From the NCBI GenBank assembly GCA_900541495.1, contig UQKC01000029.1, positions 1 through 30,576 on the forward strand: 30,576 bases of DNA, in the 5' to 3' direction. The notes under the pieces are model-generated. The model was not told where the DNA came from and searched no databases. It was given only the letters and a program-made list of their open reading frames with translations. This DNA comes from an uncultured Ruminococcus sp. Its GTDB lineage: Bacteria > Bacillota > Clostridia > Oscillospirales > Ruminococcaceae. Below, in pieces: positions 23,307 to 30,524 of the stretch. Position 1 is the first letter of the stretch. Every line of letters begins with the position of its first letter. A program made the translations under genes and the position numbers.

Positions 23307-24986
23307 ATGGGTTGCAACAATGAATGCAATGACTGCAAAAACTTCTTCTGTGAAGGAACGGACAAAGCTCCGCAGCGTTCACTTTTCAATGCACTCGGAT
23401 TTACAAAGGAAGAAATGGAGCGTCCGCTCGTTGGTATCGTTTCTTCCTACAATGAAATAGTACCGGGTCACATGAACATCGACAAGATCGTTGAAGCCGT
23501 TAAAATGGGCGTTGCAATGGCAGGCGGCACACCTGTCGTTTTCCCTGCTATCGCAGTATGCGACGGCATCGCAATGGGTCACGAGGGTATGAAATACTCC
23601 CTCGTAACAAGAGGACTTATCGCAGATTCGACCGAATGTATGGCTCTTGCTCATCACTTTGACGCTCTCGTTATGATACCTAACTGCGACAAGAATGTCC
23701 CCGGACTTCTTATGGCAGCAGCAAGAATAAATGTACCTACTATCTTCGTTTCGGGCGGCCCAATGCTCGCAGGACACGTTAAGGGCAGCAAGACATCACT
23801 TTCAAGTATGTTTGAAGCCGTTGGCGCATACACTGCAGGCAAGATCACCGAAGAAGAATTTGAAGAATACGAAAACAAGGCTTGCCCGACCTGCGGAAGC
23901 TGCTCGGGTATGTACACCGCAAACTCTATGAACTGCCTTACCGAAGCGCTCGGCATGGGTCTTAAGGGCAACGGCACTATCCCTGCTGTTTACTCCGCAA
24001 GACTTCGCCTTGCAAAGCAGGCAGGTATGCAGGTAATGGAGCTTTACAGAAAGAATATCCGTCCGCTTGACATTATGACCGAAAAGGCTTTCCATAACGC
24101 TGTTACTGTTGATATGGCTCTCGGCTGCTCGACAAACAGTATGCTCCACCTCCCTGCAATTGCACACGAATGTGGAGTTAAGCTCGACCTTGACATTGCA
24201 AACGGAATCAGCGCAAAGACACCTAACCTTTGCCACCTTGCACCTGCAGGTCATGCTTATATGGAAGACCTCAACGAAGCAGGCGGCGTTTACGCTGTTA
24301 TGAACGAACTCAATAAGAAGGGTCTTCTTGCAACTGATATTATGACTGTTACGGGCAAGACTGTCGGCGAAAACATCGCAGGCTGCGTAAACAAGGACAC
24401 AAACATTATTCGTCCTATCGACGATCCATACAGCACAACGGGCGGCATCGCTGTTCTTAAGGGCAACCTTGCACTTGACGGCTGCGTTGTAAAGAGAAGC
24501 GCAGTTGTTCCCGAAATGCTCACCCACACGGGTCCTGCAAAGGTTTATGACTGCGAAGAAGATGCTCAGGCTGCAATTCTCGGCGGCAAGATCGTTGAGG
24601 GCGACGTTGTCGTTATCCGTTATGAAGGTCCCAAGGGCGGTCCCGGAATGAGAGAAATGCTCAATCCTACCTCCGCAATTCAGGGTATGGGACTCGGTTC
24701 TTCCGTTGCTCTTATCACAGACGGACGTTTCAGCGGCGCATCGAGAGGCGCATCTATCGGTCACGTTTCCCCCGAAGCAGCTGAGGGCGGCATCATCGGT
24801 ATCGTTGAGAACGGCGACTCCATTACTATCGATATCCCGAACTGCACACTTACCCTCAACGTTCCTCAGGAAGAGATCGACAGACGTATGGCTTCGTTCA
24901 AGCCTAAGACCAAGGAACTCAAGGGCTACTTAAAGCGTTACGCAAAGAATGTTTCTTCCGCTGCGAAGGGCGCTATCCTTGACTAA
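23307..24986 (+). CDS. ilvD: Dihydroxy-acid dehydratase with Cys-rich N-terminal extension
   Basis: A 559-residue Fe-S enzyme that dehydrates 2,3-dihydroxy-3-methylbutanoate (and -pentanoate) to the keto acids of valine, isoleucine and leucine synthesis. Visible motifs: PGHMN (in place of the PCN type), DGIAMGHEGM, NCDKNVPG (C127), CPTCGSCSGMYTANSMNCL (C193, C196, C199), and the C-terminal DGRFSGASRG. The start MGCNNECNDCKNFFCEGTDK adds four cysteines (3, 7, 10, 15) ahead of the usual APQRSL beginning, an uncommon extension. AAAGGAAG precedes the ATG at 23307; the longer upstream reading overlaps the previous gene. Other ilv genes are not in the window. Confidence 0.95.
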   Translation: MGCNNECNDCKNFFCEGTDKAPQRSLFNALGFTKEEMERPLVGIVSSYNEIVPGHMNIDKIVEAVKMGVAMAGGTPVVFPAIAVCDGIAMGHEGMKYSLVTRGLIADSTECMALAHHFDALVMIPNCDKNVPGLLMAAARINVPTIFVSGGPMLAGHVKGSKTSLSSMFEAVGAYTAGKITEEEFEEYENKACPTCGSCSGMYTANSMNCLTEALGMGLKGNGTIPAVYSARLRLAKQAGMQVMELYRKNIRPLDIMTEKAFHNAVTVDMALGCSTNSMLHLPAIAHECGVKLDLDIANGISAKTPNLCHLAPAGHAYMEDLNEAGGVYAVMNELNKKGLLATDIMTVTGKTVGENIAGCVNKDTNIIRPIDDPYSTTGGIAVLKGNLALDGCVVKRSAVVPEMLTHTGPAKVYDCEEDAQAAILGGKIVEGDVVVIRYEGPKGGPGMREMLNPTSAIQGMGLGSSVALITDGRFSGASRGASIGHVSPEAAEGGIIGIVENGDSITIDIPNCTLTLNVPQEEIDRRMASFKPKTKELKGYLKRYAKNVSSAAKGAILD

Positions 24987-24998
24987 GGGTAACTGCCG

Positions 24999-25409
24999 AT
25001 GAGCAAACATTCAACAGCAAAAATAATCAGCATTATCTTCTGTGCACTGACAGTCGCAGCACTTGTGATCCTCATAATCATCAAGTCTGCGACAAGCGGA
25101 CAGATGAAAACCATTGACAAGGCGTATTCTTCATTCTCCCACGGCATTTATAAGGAATATCAGCAGTGCTTCGGCGAAAAATCGATCTCCGAAAAAGAGT
25201 TTGATTCTCTCCGTGAGCAGTATATTGCCGAGTGGGGCGAGGATTTCACGGTTTCAGCCGATTTTGTGTCGCGTGAAAAGACAGAAAACGGCTACAATGT
25301 CAATGTAAAGGTATCGGTCTATAATGAAAAAGACCACGAAACCGAGCAGAAAACGCTGTTTATGACCAAATCCAAGGGGAAATGGCTTATAAACAATTCA
25401 CAGCAATAA
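24999..25409 (+). CDS. Small membrane-anchored protein of unknown function
   Basis: A 136-residue protein with a single N-terminal hydrophobic helix (about residues 8-28) and a C-terminal domain outside the membrane. The domain has a mixed alpha/beta pattern ending in KGKWLINNSQQ, which resembles DUF4878/NTF2-like lipoprotein domains (tentative). No catalytic motif is seen. It begins 12 nt after the ilvD stop with a weak AAGGGTAA ribosome binding site and is the last gene of the manA-glk-ilvD run; a terminator follows. Confidence 0.8.
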   Translation: MSKHSTAKIISIIFCALTVAALVILIIIKSATSGQMKTIDKAYSSFSHGIYKEYQQCFGEKSISEKEFDSLREQYIAEWGEDFTVSADFVSREKTENGYNVNVKVSVYNEKDHETEQKTLFMTKSKGKWLINNSQQ

Positions 25410-25432
25410 ATGCGGAATTCGGAATTATATCA

Positions 25433-25467
25433 AAATCCCACAGTTTGTAAAACAAATTGTGGGATTT
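25433..25467 (+). terminator. Terminator of the manA-ilvD operon
   Basis: A 15-bp stem with one G-U pair (25433-25447 with 25453-25467) and a 5-nt loop, followed by TTTATTTATATA. It lies 24 nt after the last stop of the operon. Confidence 0.8.
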
Positions 25468-25470
25468 ATT

Positions 25471-25492
25471 TATATATATATATATATATATA
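25471..25492. repeat. (TA)11 microsatellite
   Basis: Eleven uninterrupted TA dinucleotides lie between the two back-to-back terminator hairpins. Such a tract can slip and adopts cruciform DNA easily. Confidence 0.97.
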
Positions 25493-25494
25493 AC

Positions 25495-25534
25495 AAAATG
25501 CCGTTTACACCTTATCAGATGCAAACGGCATTTT
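25495..25534 (-). terminator. Terminator of pckA
   Basis: A 12-bp perfect stem (25495-25506 with 25523-25534). On the minus strand it is 35 nt after the pckA stop and its descending arm ends in TTTTGTTATATATA. It may work in both directions. Confidence 0.8.
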
Positions 25535-25569
25535 AGCTTTTAAATTAATTCCGAATTCTTAATTCCGAA

Positions 25570-27270
25570 TTAGAGTGCTGCTGCTTCGTCAACAACCTTC
25601 TTGATAGCTGCAACTGCATCGTCAGGAAGCTTATCATAGCCGCCCTTGTCTGTTGCAAACTTTTCAACGCTGCTAAGACGGTTCTGCATAGCATTCTTGA
25701 GCTGTTCAGCATAGTCCTTGTCGTTGAGGTTAACTTCGAAGTCGCCCCAAGGCATGATCTCCATATCCTCGAAAGGACCCCACTTCTCGAACTTAGCCTT
25801 GCCTTCAACGATCGTCTCGAGGATTCCGAGAGTATCAGCCGGCTTTACCTTCTTGCCCATGAAGTCGCCTGTATTGATGATGTAGCAAGCAACGTTCTTT
25901 TCTTCAACGAGCTTCTTGAACTTCTCATAGTCGTTAGCAAGAGGATATGTTCTGAATGGGTTAGCGTAAGGAACGATACGGAGTGCGTTAAGGTCTGTAC
26001 CAGCCTTTACACGCTCAGCGGTAGATGTCTTTGTAGCGAGTGTTGCACCCATTACAGCAGCAAGAGATGAACCCTTGAGCTTGATAACAGGAGGAATTGT
26101 AGGATCCTTCATGATCCAGAAGATAGCGTTAACAGGAGAATCGATCTTGTCAACACGGTTAGGAGACCAGAGCTTGGACTTGATAGCACGTCCGTTGCCG
26201 TTTCTGATATCCTCTGTTACGAGCTGGATCTTGCCGTCTTCGTCCATTGTAGCGGAGCAGTTCTGGCAGGAGAGGAGGTACTTGTTGTCAGGGCAGCCTG
26301 TAGGATAGTCAGCTGTCTTGTCGAAGTAAGTAGGTTCAAGTGCGATAGAAGCACATGTATCAGTGTTGATGATGAATGCGTCATCGTGGAGAACCTTGAT
26401 TGCAGGATACTTGCCGTTGTGCTTAGCGTGTGTAAGAGTGGACTTACCGGAGCCGGAAAGACCATAAACGGAAGCAACAAACTTAGAACCGTCAGCAAGT
26501 GTGTATTCCTTCTGACCGCCGTGGCAGGAAGCATAGCCGTTTCTGTTAGCAAGTGCCCAAGCCATTGTAAGTGTGCCCTTCTTGTGCTCACCGAAGTACT
26601 TCATACCGAGAATTGCAGCGCAGTTCTGGTTTGTATCGAAGTAGCAGAGTGTGAGAGGGTCAGAGAGGCAGCTGTAATCAACGTCAGGGCTCTCTGTTGG
26701 CTTCCACTGAGGATCGGAGAAGATGTAGATATCAGGTTCCTTGCCGTCACCGATAGGCTTGGAAGCCTTGTACATCTTTACATAATCATCGGACATATAC
26801 TGGAAGTTGAGCATCCAGTTGTAGAGAAGGTTCTCTTCACCCTCAGGAATGAGGAGATGAGCCTTAGCGATGAATTCCTTATCAAGACCAACGAAGCAGG
26901 TAGCATGATAGAGCTTCTTGAAACGTGTCTTGTAAACAGCGTCCATAACTACCTTGTCGAGCTTAACTTCGTCAACGCCCGGTTCGCCCTTGATGCGGCG
27001 AGCAGCAGCGTAACGGCCTGTAACAGCACCGTCGTTGAAGAGAAGTACCTTAGCATCGGAATCAAGTCCGAATTCTTCGCCGCGGTAAACAGGCATATCG
27101 GTAACGATTGTTCCCGGAGAATTCTTAGCGAGGTTATAAGCCTCCTTAAGAGTGTTTACTTTTACTACGTTGTTGCCATAGAAAGCAGCCTCGATGATAG
27201 AACGAGTTCTGGAGAAACCGACTTTTCCAGCGCCGATTTCGCTAATAGGGTAATTGGCTTTTGTTGACAT
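25570..27270 (-). CDS. pckA: Phosphoenolpyruvate carboxykinase (ATP)
   Basis: A 566-residue cytoplasmic enzyme interconverting oxaloacetate + ATP and PEP + CO2 + ADP; in fermenting anaerobes it often runs toward oxaloacetate to feed succinate and anaplerosis. The P-loop GLSGSGKST and kinase-2 LHDDAFIIN are present, with the later NAIFWIMKDPTIPPVIKL and GATLATKTSTAERV segments (the adenine/active-site region). The length is a little above the 530-540 residues of many ATP-type enzymes. The ATG at 27270 has AGGAGG upstream. It is monocistronic with a near-consensus promoter at 27339-27367, a leader hairpin and a terminator at 25495-25534. Codon choice is strongly biased, suggesting high expression. 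Confidence 0.96.
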   Translation of the reverse strand: MSTKANYPISEIGAGKVGFSRTRSIIEAAFYGNNVVKVNTLKEAYNLAKNSPGTIVTDMPVYRGEEFGLDSDAKVLLFNDGAVTGRYAAARRIKGEPGVDEVKLDKVVMDAVYKTRFKKLYHATCFVGLDKEFIAKAHLLIPEGEENLLYNWMLNFQYMSDDYVKMYKASKPIGDGKEPDIYIFSDPQWKPTESPDVDYSCLSDPLTLCYFDTNQNCAAILGMKYFGEHKKGTLTMAWALANRNGYASCHGGQKEYTLADGSKFVASVYGLSGSGKSTLTHAKHNGKYPAIKVLHDDAFIINTDTCASIALEPTYFDKTADYPTGCPDNKYLLSCQNCSATMDEDGKIQLVTEDIRNGNGRAIKSKLWSPNRVDKIDSPVNAIFWIMKDPTIPPVIKLKGSSLAAVMGATLATKTSTAERVKAGTDLNALRIVPYANPFRTYPLANDYEKFKKLVEEKNVACYIINTGDFMGKKVKPADTLGILETIVEGKAKFEKWGPFEDMEIMPWGDFEVNLNDKDYAEQLKNAMQNRLSSVEKFATDKGGYDKLPDDAVAAIKKVVDEAAAL

Positions 27271-27296
27271 TTTACATAGACCTCCTAATATAATTT

Positions 27297-27326
27297 AATA
27301 AGCACGTTTAAAAAACGATACTTATT
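27297..27326 (-). promoter_or_regulatory. 5'-proximal stem-loop in pckA leader
   Basis: Arms 27297-27302 plus 27305-27309 pair with 27321-27326 plus 27313-27317, giving two short helices separated by a 2x3 internal loop. It starts about 6 nt after the predicted start and lies just upstream of the ribosome binding site. Confidence 0.55.
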
Positions 27327-27338
27327 ATTTCATGTTAC

Positions 27339-27367
27339 ATTATACAATATTAGTCGTTTTAAGTCAA
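27339..27367 (-). promoter_or_regulatory. pckA promoter
   Basis: On the minus strand TTGACT (27367-27362) is followed after 17 nt by TATAAT (27344-27339). Predicted start near 27332. Confidence 0.9.
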
Positions 27368-27433
27368 GACCTTTTATGTGATTTTTGTGTGATATTTTGT
27401 CCGAAAAAGGCAAGACAAAAAGTTTGCTTTGAC

Positions 27434-27853
27434 TTATTTTTTGGAATTTTCCGTTTCCTTTATGAAGTCCTGCACCATTTTGTCGCAAAGGTCGATAAGC
27501 TCGGTGACTTCATCATCGGTGAAAAGCTCGTAGCCCATGTTCTCCCCTGCCCTTTTGCGGTAAACGAGAGCCTTGCCGTGAATGATCTTGGAATCATCAT
27601 CGGGATTTATGAGTATCGAAGCGAGCACGTTTTCATCGTACTGACGGACTATCTTCTCGTCCGTGCAGGCTGTAACAACACAGTTTGCGAACTTGAACGA
27701 GTTTGCGGCAAGACGCTCCGCTTCGGTGACGGTGAGCGTTGTTCCGCCGAAAACATTGAGATATGTAGAAGCTTCAAAGTCAAAATCAATGCCCTCGATA
27801 ACCGCGTCCTGACCGATGACTTCAATAAGCAGCGCTTTGTTTTTCTCTGTCAT
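27434..27853 (-). CDS. Conserved-looking hypothetical protein
   Basis: A 139-residue soluble acidic protein that I do not recognise. It has no signal peptide, TM segment or metal motif; the C-terminal third is helical (DEVTELIDLCDKMVQDFIKE). The start is well supported: AAGGAG lies 6 nt upstream of the ATG at 27853, and the gene begins 2 nt after the mscL stop, so the ribosome binding site overlaps that stop and the two genes are translationally linked. Its role next to MscL is unknown. Confidence 0.82.
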   Translation of the reverse strand: MTEKNKALLIEVIGQDAVIEGIDFDFEASTYLNVFGGTTLTVTEAERLAANSFKFANCVVTACTDEKIVRQYDENVLASILINPDDDSKIIHGKALVYRKRAGENMGYELFTDDEVTELIDLCDKMVQDFIKETENSKK

Positions 27854-27855
27854 GG

Positions 27856-28278
27856 TTACTCCTTATCCTGCTGTGCTTTGAGCAGATCGCGAATTTCGGT
27901 GAGAAGGACCTCTTCCTTGGTCAGCTCGGGAGCTTTCGGCGGTTCGGCAGGCTTTTCTTCTTCCTTTTTCTTGAACGCATTTATGAACTTAACGATGATG
28001 AAAATGCAGAACGCTGTGATAAGGAATGAAATCACTGCTTGAATAAACGAACCTATATTAATATAAGGTCTGTTTCCCCAAGGGATAGTGATGCCGAGGT
28101 CGTTGAAGTTGATGCCTGCAAGTATCATACCGATTATCGGGGTGAAAATATCATTTACGAGCGAATTTACGATAGATGTAAATGCTCCGCCGACGATAAC
28201 GCCGACTGCAAGGTCAACAACGTTTCCTCTGCTGATGAACTCCTTGAATTCCTGAATAAAGCCCTTTTTGTCTGCCAC
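27856..28278 (-). CDS. mscL: Large-conductance mechanosensitive channel
   Basis: A 140-residue pentameric channel that releases solutes on hypo-osmotic shock. The N-terminal helix and TM1 (FKEFISRGNVVDLAVGVIVGGAFTSIVNSLVNDIFTP, about 11-47) are typical and include the pore-lining Gly/Ala/Val pattern. A periplasmic loop, TM2 (about 75-100) and a charged C-terminal helical bundle (KKKEEEKP to the end) follow. The start codon is GTG at 28278, with AAAGGA 10 nt upstream. It is followed immediately by the 139-residue unknown gene. Confidence 0.96.
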   Translation of the reverse strand: MADKKGFIQEFKEFISRGNVVDLAVGVIVGGAFTSIVNSLVNDIFTPIIGMILAGINFNDLGITIPWGNRPYINIGSFIQAVISFLITAFCIFIIVKFINAFKKKEEEKPAEPPKAPELTKEEVLLTEIRDLLKAQQDKE

Positions 28279-28388
28279 TTTTAGATCGTCCTTTCGATTA
28301 TTTTTTCAACGCTTTTCAGCGCTTTATACAAAAAGAATAATAGCATAATTTTATGTCGAATTTAATAACGCAAAGTATATAAATAATG

Positions 28389-28423
28389 AAAAAGCAGCTT
28401 TGCGGAAAATTGTGCAAAGCTGC
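28389..28423 (-). terminator. Terminator of the SCP2-domain gene
   Basis: A 10-bp perfect GC-containing stem (28394-28403 with 28414-28423) and 10-nt loop. On the minus strand it is followed by TTTTT (28393-28389), about 30 nt after the stop at 28455. Confidence 0.85.
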
Positions 28424-28454
28424 CCGTTTGTTAAAAAATTATCGTAGAGAGATC

Positions 28455-28871
28455 TTACTTTCTCTTGCCCCTTTTGCTTGCTGCAGGCTTGGAAGCAGGT
28501 GCGGCAGGCTTAGCTGCCGGCTTTTCAGCTGCCTTTGGAGCAGCCTTCTTGCTCTTGCATACTTTCTGAAATTCGAGAGCCTTTTCAACGCTTCCGTCGA
28601 TCTTGATCTTGCCCGTTGTGTAAGCGAGAACAGCGTCAAGCTTGCCCTCAACAACTGCGAGGAGGTCGTCAGCGGTCGCTGTGAGAACGAAATCTCTGTC
28701 ATAGTATTCATAAGGCTCAACAGCGATCTTTCCCTCGTTTACTTCAACGTAGAAAGCGCCTTCACCTTCGCCTGTGATATGTATTTCGGCAGCAAGATGA
28801 TCCTTAACGCCGTCAGCGGACTTTGCAGCCATAATTTCCTTTGCCTTTGCAACGATCTGTTCGTATGTCAT
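28455..28871 (-). CDS. SCP2 sterol-carrier-domain protein with Lys/Ala/Pro tail
   Basis: A 138-residue protein. Residues about 1-103 fit a small SCP2 domain, a hydrophobic-cavity fold that binds lipids or acyl chains: an N-terminal helix, then beta strands (AEIHITGEGEGAFYVEVNEGKIAVEP), DRDFVLTATADDLLAVVEGKLDAVLAYTTGKIKIDGSVEKAL, which is the most typical stretch. Residues about 105-138 are a low-complexity basic tail rich in Lys, Ala and Pro ending in KRGKRK, like histone-H1-type or nucleic-acid/envelope-binding tails. AAAGGA precedes the ATG at 28871. Monocistronic, with its own promoter and terminator. The ligand is unknown. Confidence 0.85.
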   Translation of the reverse strand: MTYEQIVAKAKEIMAAKSADGVKDHLAAEIHITGEGEGAFYVEVNEGKIAVEPYEYYDRDFVLTATADDLLAVVEGKLDAVLAYTTGKIKIDGSVEKALEFQKVCKSKKAAPKAAEKPAAKPAAPASKPAASKRGKRK

Positions 28872-28961
28872 AATTATTATCCTTTCCTAATATAAATTAT
28901 TGATCGAAAGTTTCCGACATATACTGTCAAAAGCTTTCCTTTTCCTTAAATCCATATTTAT

Positions 28962-28990
28962 ATGATACTACTTTCCTGCGGAAAAATCAA
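28962..28990 (-). promoter_or_regulatory. Putative promoter of the SCP2-domain gene
   Basis: On the minus strand TTGATT (28990-28985) is followed after 17 nt by TATCAT (28967-28962). Predicted start near 28955, leader about 85 nt. A TTGACA nearer the gene has no partner -10. Confidence 0.5.
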
Positions 28991-29037
28991 TGTTTTCCAA
29001 GCAATTATGGATATTTACACAAAAAATTGTCGAAAAA

Positions 29038-29065
29038 AATTCAAAAATGTATTGACATTTGAATT
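29038..29065. promoter_or_regulatory. Inverted repeat over the AIM24 -35 box
   Basis: AATTCAAAAATG (29038-29049) and CATTTGAATT (29056-29065) are complementary apart from a 2-nt bulge and enclose the -35 hexamer. The position suits a repressor site, but no regulator gene is adjacent. Confidence 0.4.
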
Positions 29066-29080
29066 AATGATGTGTATAAT
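29052..29080 (+). promoter_or_regulatory. Promoter of the AIM24 genes, perfect consensus
   Basis: TTGACA (29052-29057), 17-nt spacer and TATAAT (29075-29080). Predicted start near 29087, leader about 90 nt. The gap 28872-29178 holds this promoter, the opposing SCP2 promoter and AT-rich DNA. Confidence 0.92.
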
Positions 29081-29089
29081 AAAATTACA

Positions 29090-29119
29090 ATATCTTTTTA
29101 ACAGATTTTTAAAAGATAT
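29090..29119 (+). promoter_or_regulatory. 5'-terminal stem-loop in the AIM24 leader
   Basis: A 9-bp perfect stem (29090-29098 with 29111-29119) with a 12-nt loop starts about 3 nt after the predicted start. It is AU-rich and therefore weaker than the rubrerythrin and amtB hairpins. Confidence 0.6.
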
Positions 29120-29178
29120 CATACTCTTTATTTACTATTAGTATTTCAAATTATTTTATTATTGGAGGAGAAAGAAAA

Positions 29179-29856
29179 ATGCAGTACAAGATCGACGGAG
29201 CACCATTTCCTTATGTAACATTTTCTCTCGAAAACGGCGAGAGCATCGAATGTCAGAAAGGCGCAATGTCCTGGATGACACCAACAATGAAAATGGAAAC
29301 CAAAACAGGTGGTATGGGTCAGCTTCTTTCCAGAGCTGTCAGCGGCGAAGCACTTTTCAAGAACAAATACACCGCAGAGGGCGGCGCAGGTGAGATCGCA
29401 CTCGCAGCTTCCGTTCCGGGCAACATCATCGCAATGGAAGTTCAGCCGGGCAAGGCTGTCGTTGCACAGAAATCCGCTTACCTCGCTTCTACACTCGGCA
29501 TCAATGTAAGCGTATTCTTCCAGAAAAAGCTTGGGGCAGGCTTCTTCGGCGGCGAAGGCTTCATCATGCAGAAGTATGAGGGTACAGGCACAGTTTTCAT
29601 CGAAGTTGACGGTGCAGCTGTTGAATACGAGCTTGCAGCAGGTCAGTCGCTCCTCATCGACACAGGATACCTTGTTGCAATGGATTCTTCCTGCTCAATG
29701 GATATCCAGTCCACCGGCGGCATCGGAAACGCACTCTTCGGCGGCGAGGGACTTTTCAACACAAAGGTAACTGGTCCGGGCAAGATCTGGCTTCAGACCA
29801 TGCCTTTGACAGCACTCGCAGGTTCGCTCCAGCCGCTTATCGGTGCAAAGAACTAA
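29179..29856 (+). CDS. AIM24 (TIGR00266) family protein
   Basis: A 225-residue protein of the AIM24/TIGR00266 family, a beta-rich fold of unknown biochemical role named after a yeast mitochondrial protein. Family features are the start QYKIDGAPFPYVTFSLENGESIECQKGAMSWM, a repeated Gly-rich pattern (RAVSGEALFKNKYTAEGGAGEIALA), GNIIAMEVQPGKAVVAQKSAYLAS, and the second half with FFGGEGFIMQKYEGTGTVFIEVDG and a LIDTGYLVAMD stretch. No signal peptide or TM is present. GGAGGAG precedes the ATG. It has a consensus promoter with a leader hairpin and is followed by a diverged paralogue after a terminator. Confidence 0.92.
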   Translation: MQYKIDGAPFPYVTFSLENGESIECQKGAMSWMTPTMKMETKTGGMGQLLSRAVSGEALFKNKYTAEGGAGEIALAASVPGNIIAMEVQPGKAVVAQKSAYLASTLGINVSVFFQKKLGAGFFGGEGFIMQKYEGTGTVFIEVDGAAVEYELAAGQSLLIDTGYLVAMDSSCSMDIQSTGGIGNALFGGEGLFNTKVTGPGKIWLQTMPLTALAGSLQPLIGAKN

Positions 29857-29876
29857 GGTACATAATTCGCTTTTTA

Positions 29877-29905
29877 AAAGAGCTGCTTTTTCGGCGGCTC
29901 TTTTT
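29877..29905 (+). terminator. Intrinsic terminator between the AIM24 paralogues
   Basis: A 10-bp stem with one G-U pair (29877-29886 with 29894-29903), a 7-nt loop and a T5 run (29901-29905). With no promoter seen before the second gene, it probably acts as a partial terminator that lowers expression of the downstream copy. Confidence 0.8.
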
Positions 29906-29933
29906 ATATTTATGCTGAAAGGAAAAATCTTAA

Positions 29934-30524
29934 ATGAACTATAAGATCGAGGGAGATAATTCTCCTGTCCTCACAGTTTTCCTCAATAAAAATGAACTTC
30001 TCAGTGCCAAAGTCGGCTCGGACGGCTGGTTCTCGCAGAATATATGCGAGATAAGCTCGGCTGACAACATCATCGATGCGCTGAAAAACGGTCTGTCCGA
30101 GGACAGGCTTTTCTCGCGGAAATACACCTCCTGCGCCGACAATGCGGAGATAACGCTCATTCCCGATACTTCCCCCTGCACGATATATCCTGCCGATGTT
30201 TCGGACAGCAAATCTCTCCTGCTCGTTCCGAGTGCGTTTCTTGCAGCTTTGGGCGGTGCAAAGCTAACATCGTTTATGTCCAAAACTTTCGGCAAAAAGC
30301 GTTTTGAGCTTTGCGAAGTATCAGGCTCGGGAACTGTTTTCGTGCAGGTTCGCGGAAATGTTATAAAGCGCACTCTTGCCGAAAACGAGGCTCTCATCGT
30401 TTGCGCAAGTCAGCTTGCCGCCTGTGCAAAGAGCTGCAAGGTTGAGGCTTACGAAAGCGGCAATGATATTATGCTGAAAATCTCGGGTGGGGAAATTATT
30501 TTATCTACAGCGAAAAATGTGTAA
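29934..30524 (+). CDS. Diverged AIM24-family paralogue
   Basis: A 196-residue protein that aligns by eye along its length with the preceding AIM24 protein: NYKIEGDNSPVLTVFLNKNE at the start, LFSRKYTS matching LFKNKYTA, LLVPSAFLAALG matching VAQKSAYLASTLG, and GSGTVFVQVRG matching GTGTVFIEVDG. It lacks many glycines of the family (the AEGGAGEIALA and FFGGEG segments are replaced) and is about 30 residues shorter, so it has lost parts of the conserved core. AAAGGA precedes the ATG at 29934. It appears to be a duplicate under relaxed or changed selection. The stop codon touches the 47-bp repeat. Confidence 0.82.
   Translation: MNYKIEGDNSPVLTVFLNKNELLSAKVGSDGWFSQNICEISSADNIIDALKNGLSEDRLFSRKYTSCADNAEITLIPDTSPCTIYPADVSDSKSLLLVPSAFLAALGGAKLTSFMSKTFGKKRFELCEVSGSGTVFVQVRGNVIKRTLAENEALIVCASQLAACAKSCKVEAYESGNDIMLKISGGEIILSTAKNV

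Larger units (their letters stand above)
25415..25558. repeat. 13-bp inverted repeats bounding a small intergenic element
   Basis: GAATTCGGAATTA at 25415-25427 is the reverse complement of 25546-25558, and TAATTCCGAATT occurs again at 25560-25571, overlapping the pckA stop codon. The enclosed 144 bp contains two hairpins and a TA microsatellite but no ORF. Confidence 0.75.

Noticed and set aside
23802..24764. 320-residue minus-strand open frame inside ilvD
   Set aside because: Cys/Ser/Val-rich translation of the antisense of ilvD, with no family resemblance; a shadow frame.
26386..27267. 293-residue plus-strand open frame inside pckA
   Set aside because: Antisense shadow of the strongly codon-biased pckA gene.
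29934..30524. Second AIM24 gene as a pseudogene
   Set aside because: The frame is intact over 196 codons with a good ribosome binding site and residual family pattern, so divergence rather than a broken gene is the safer call.
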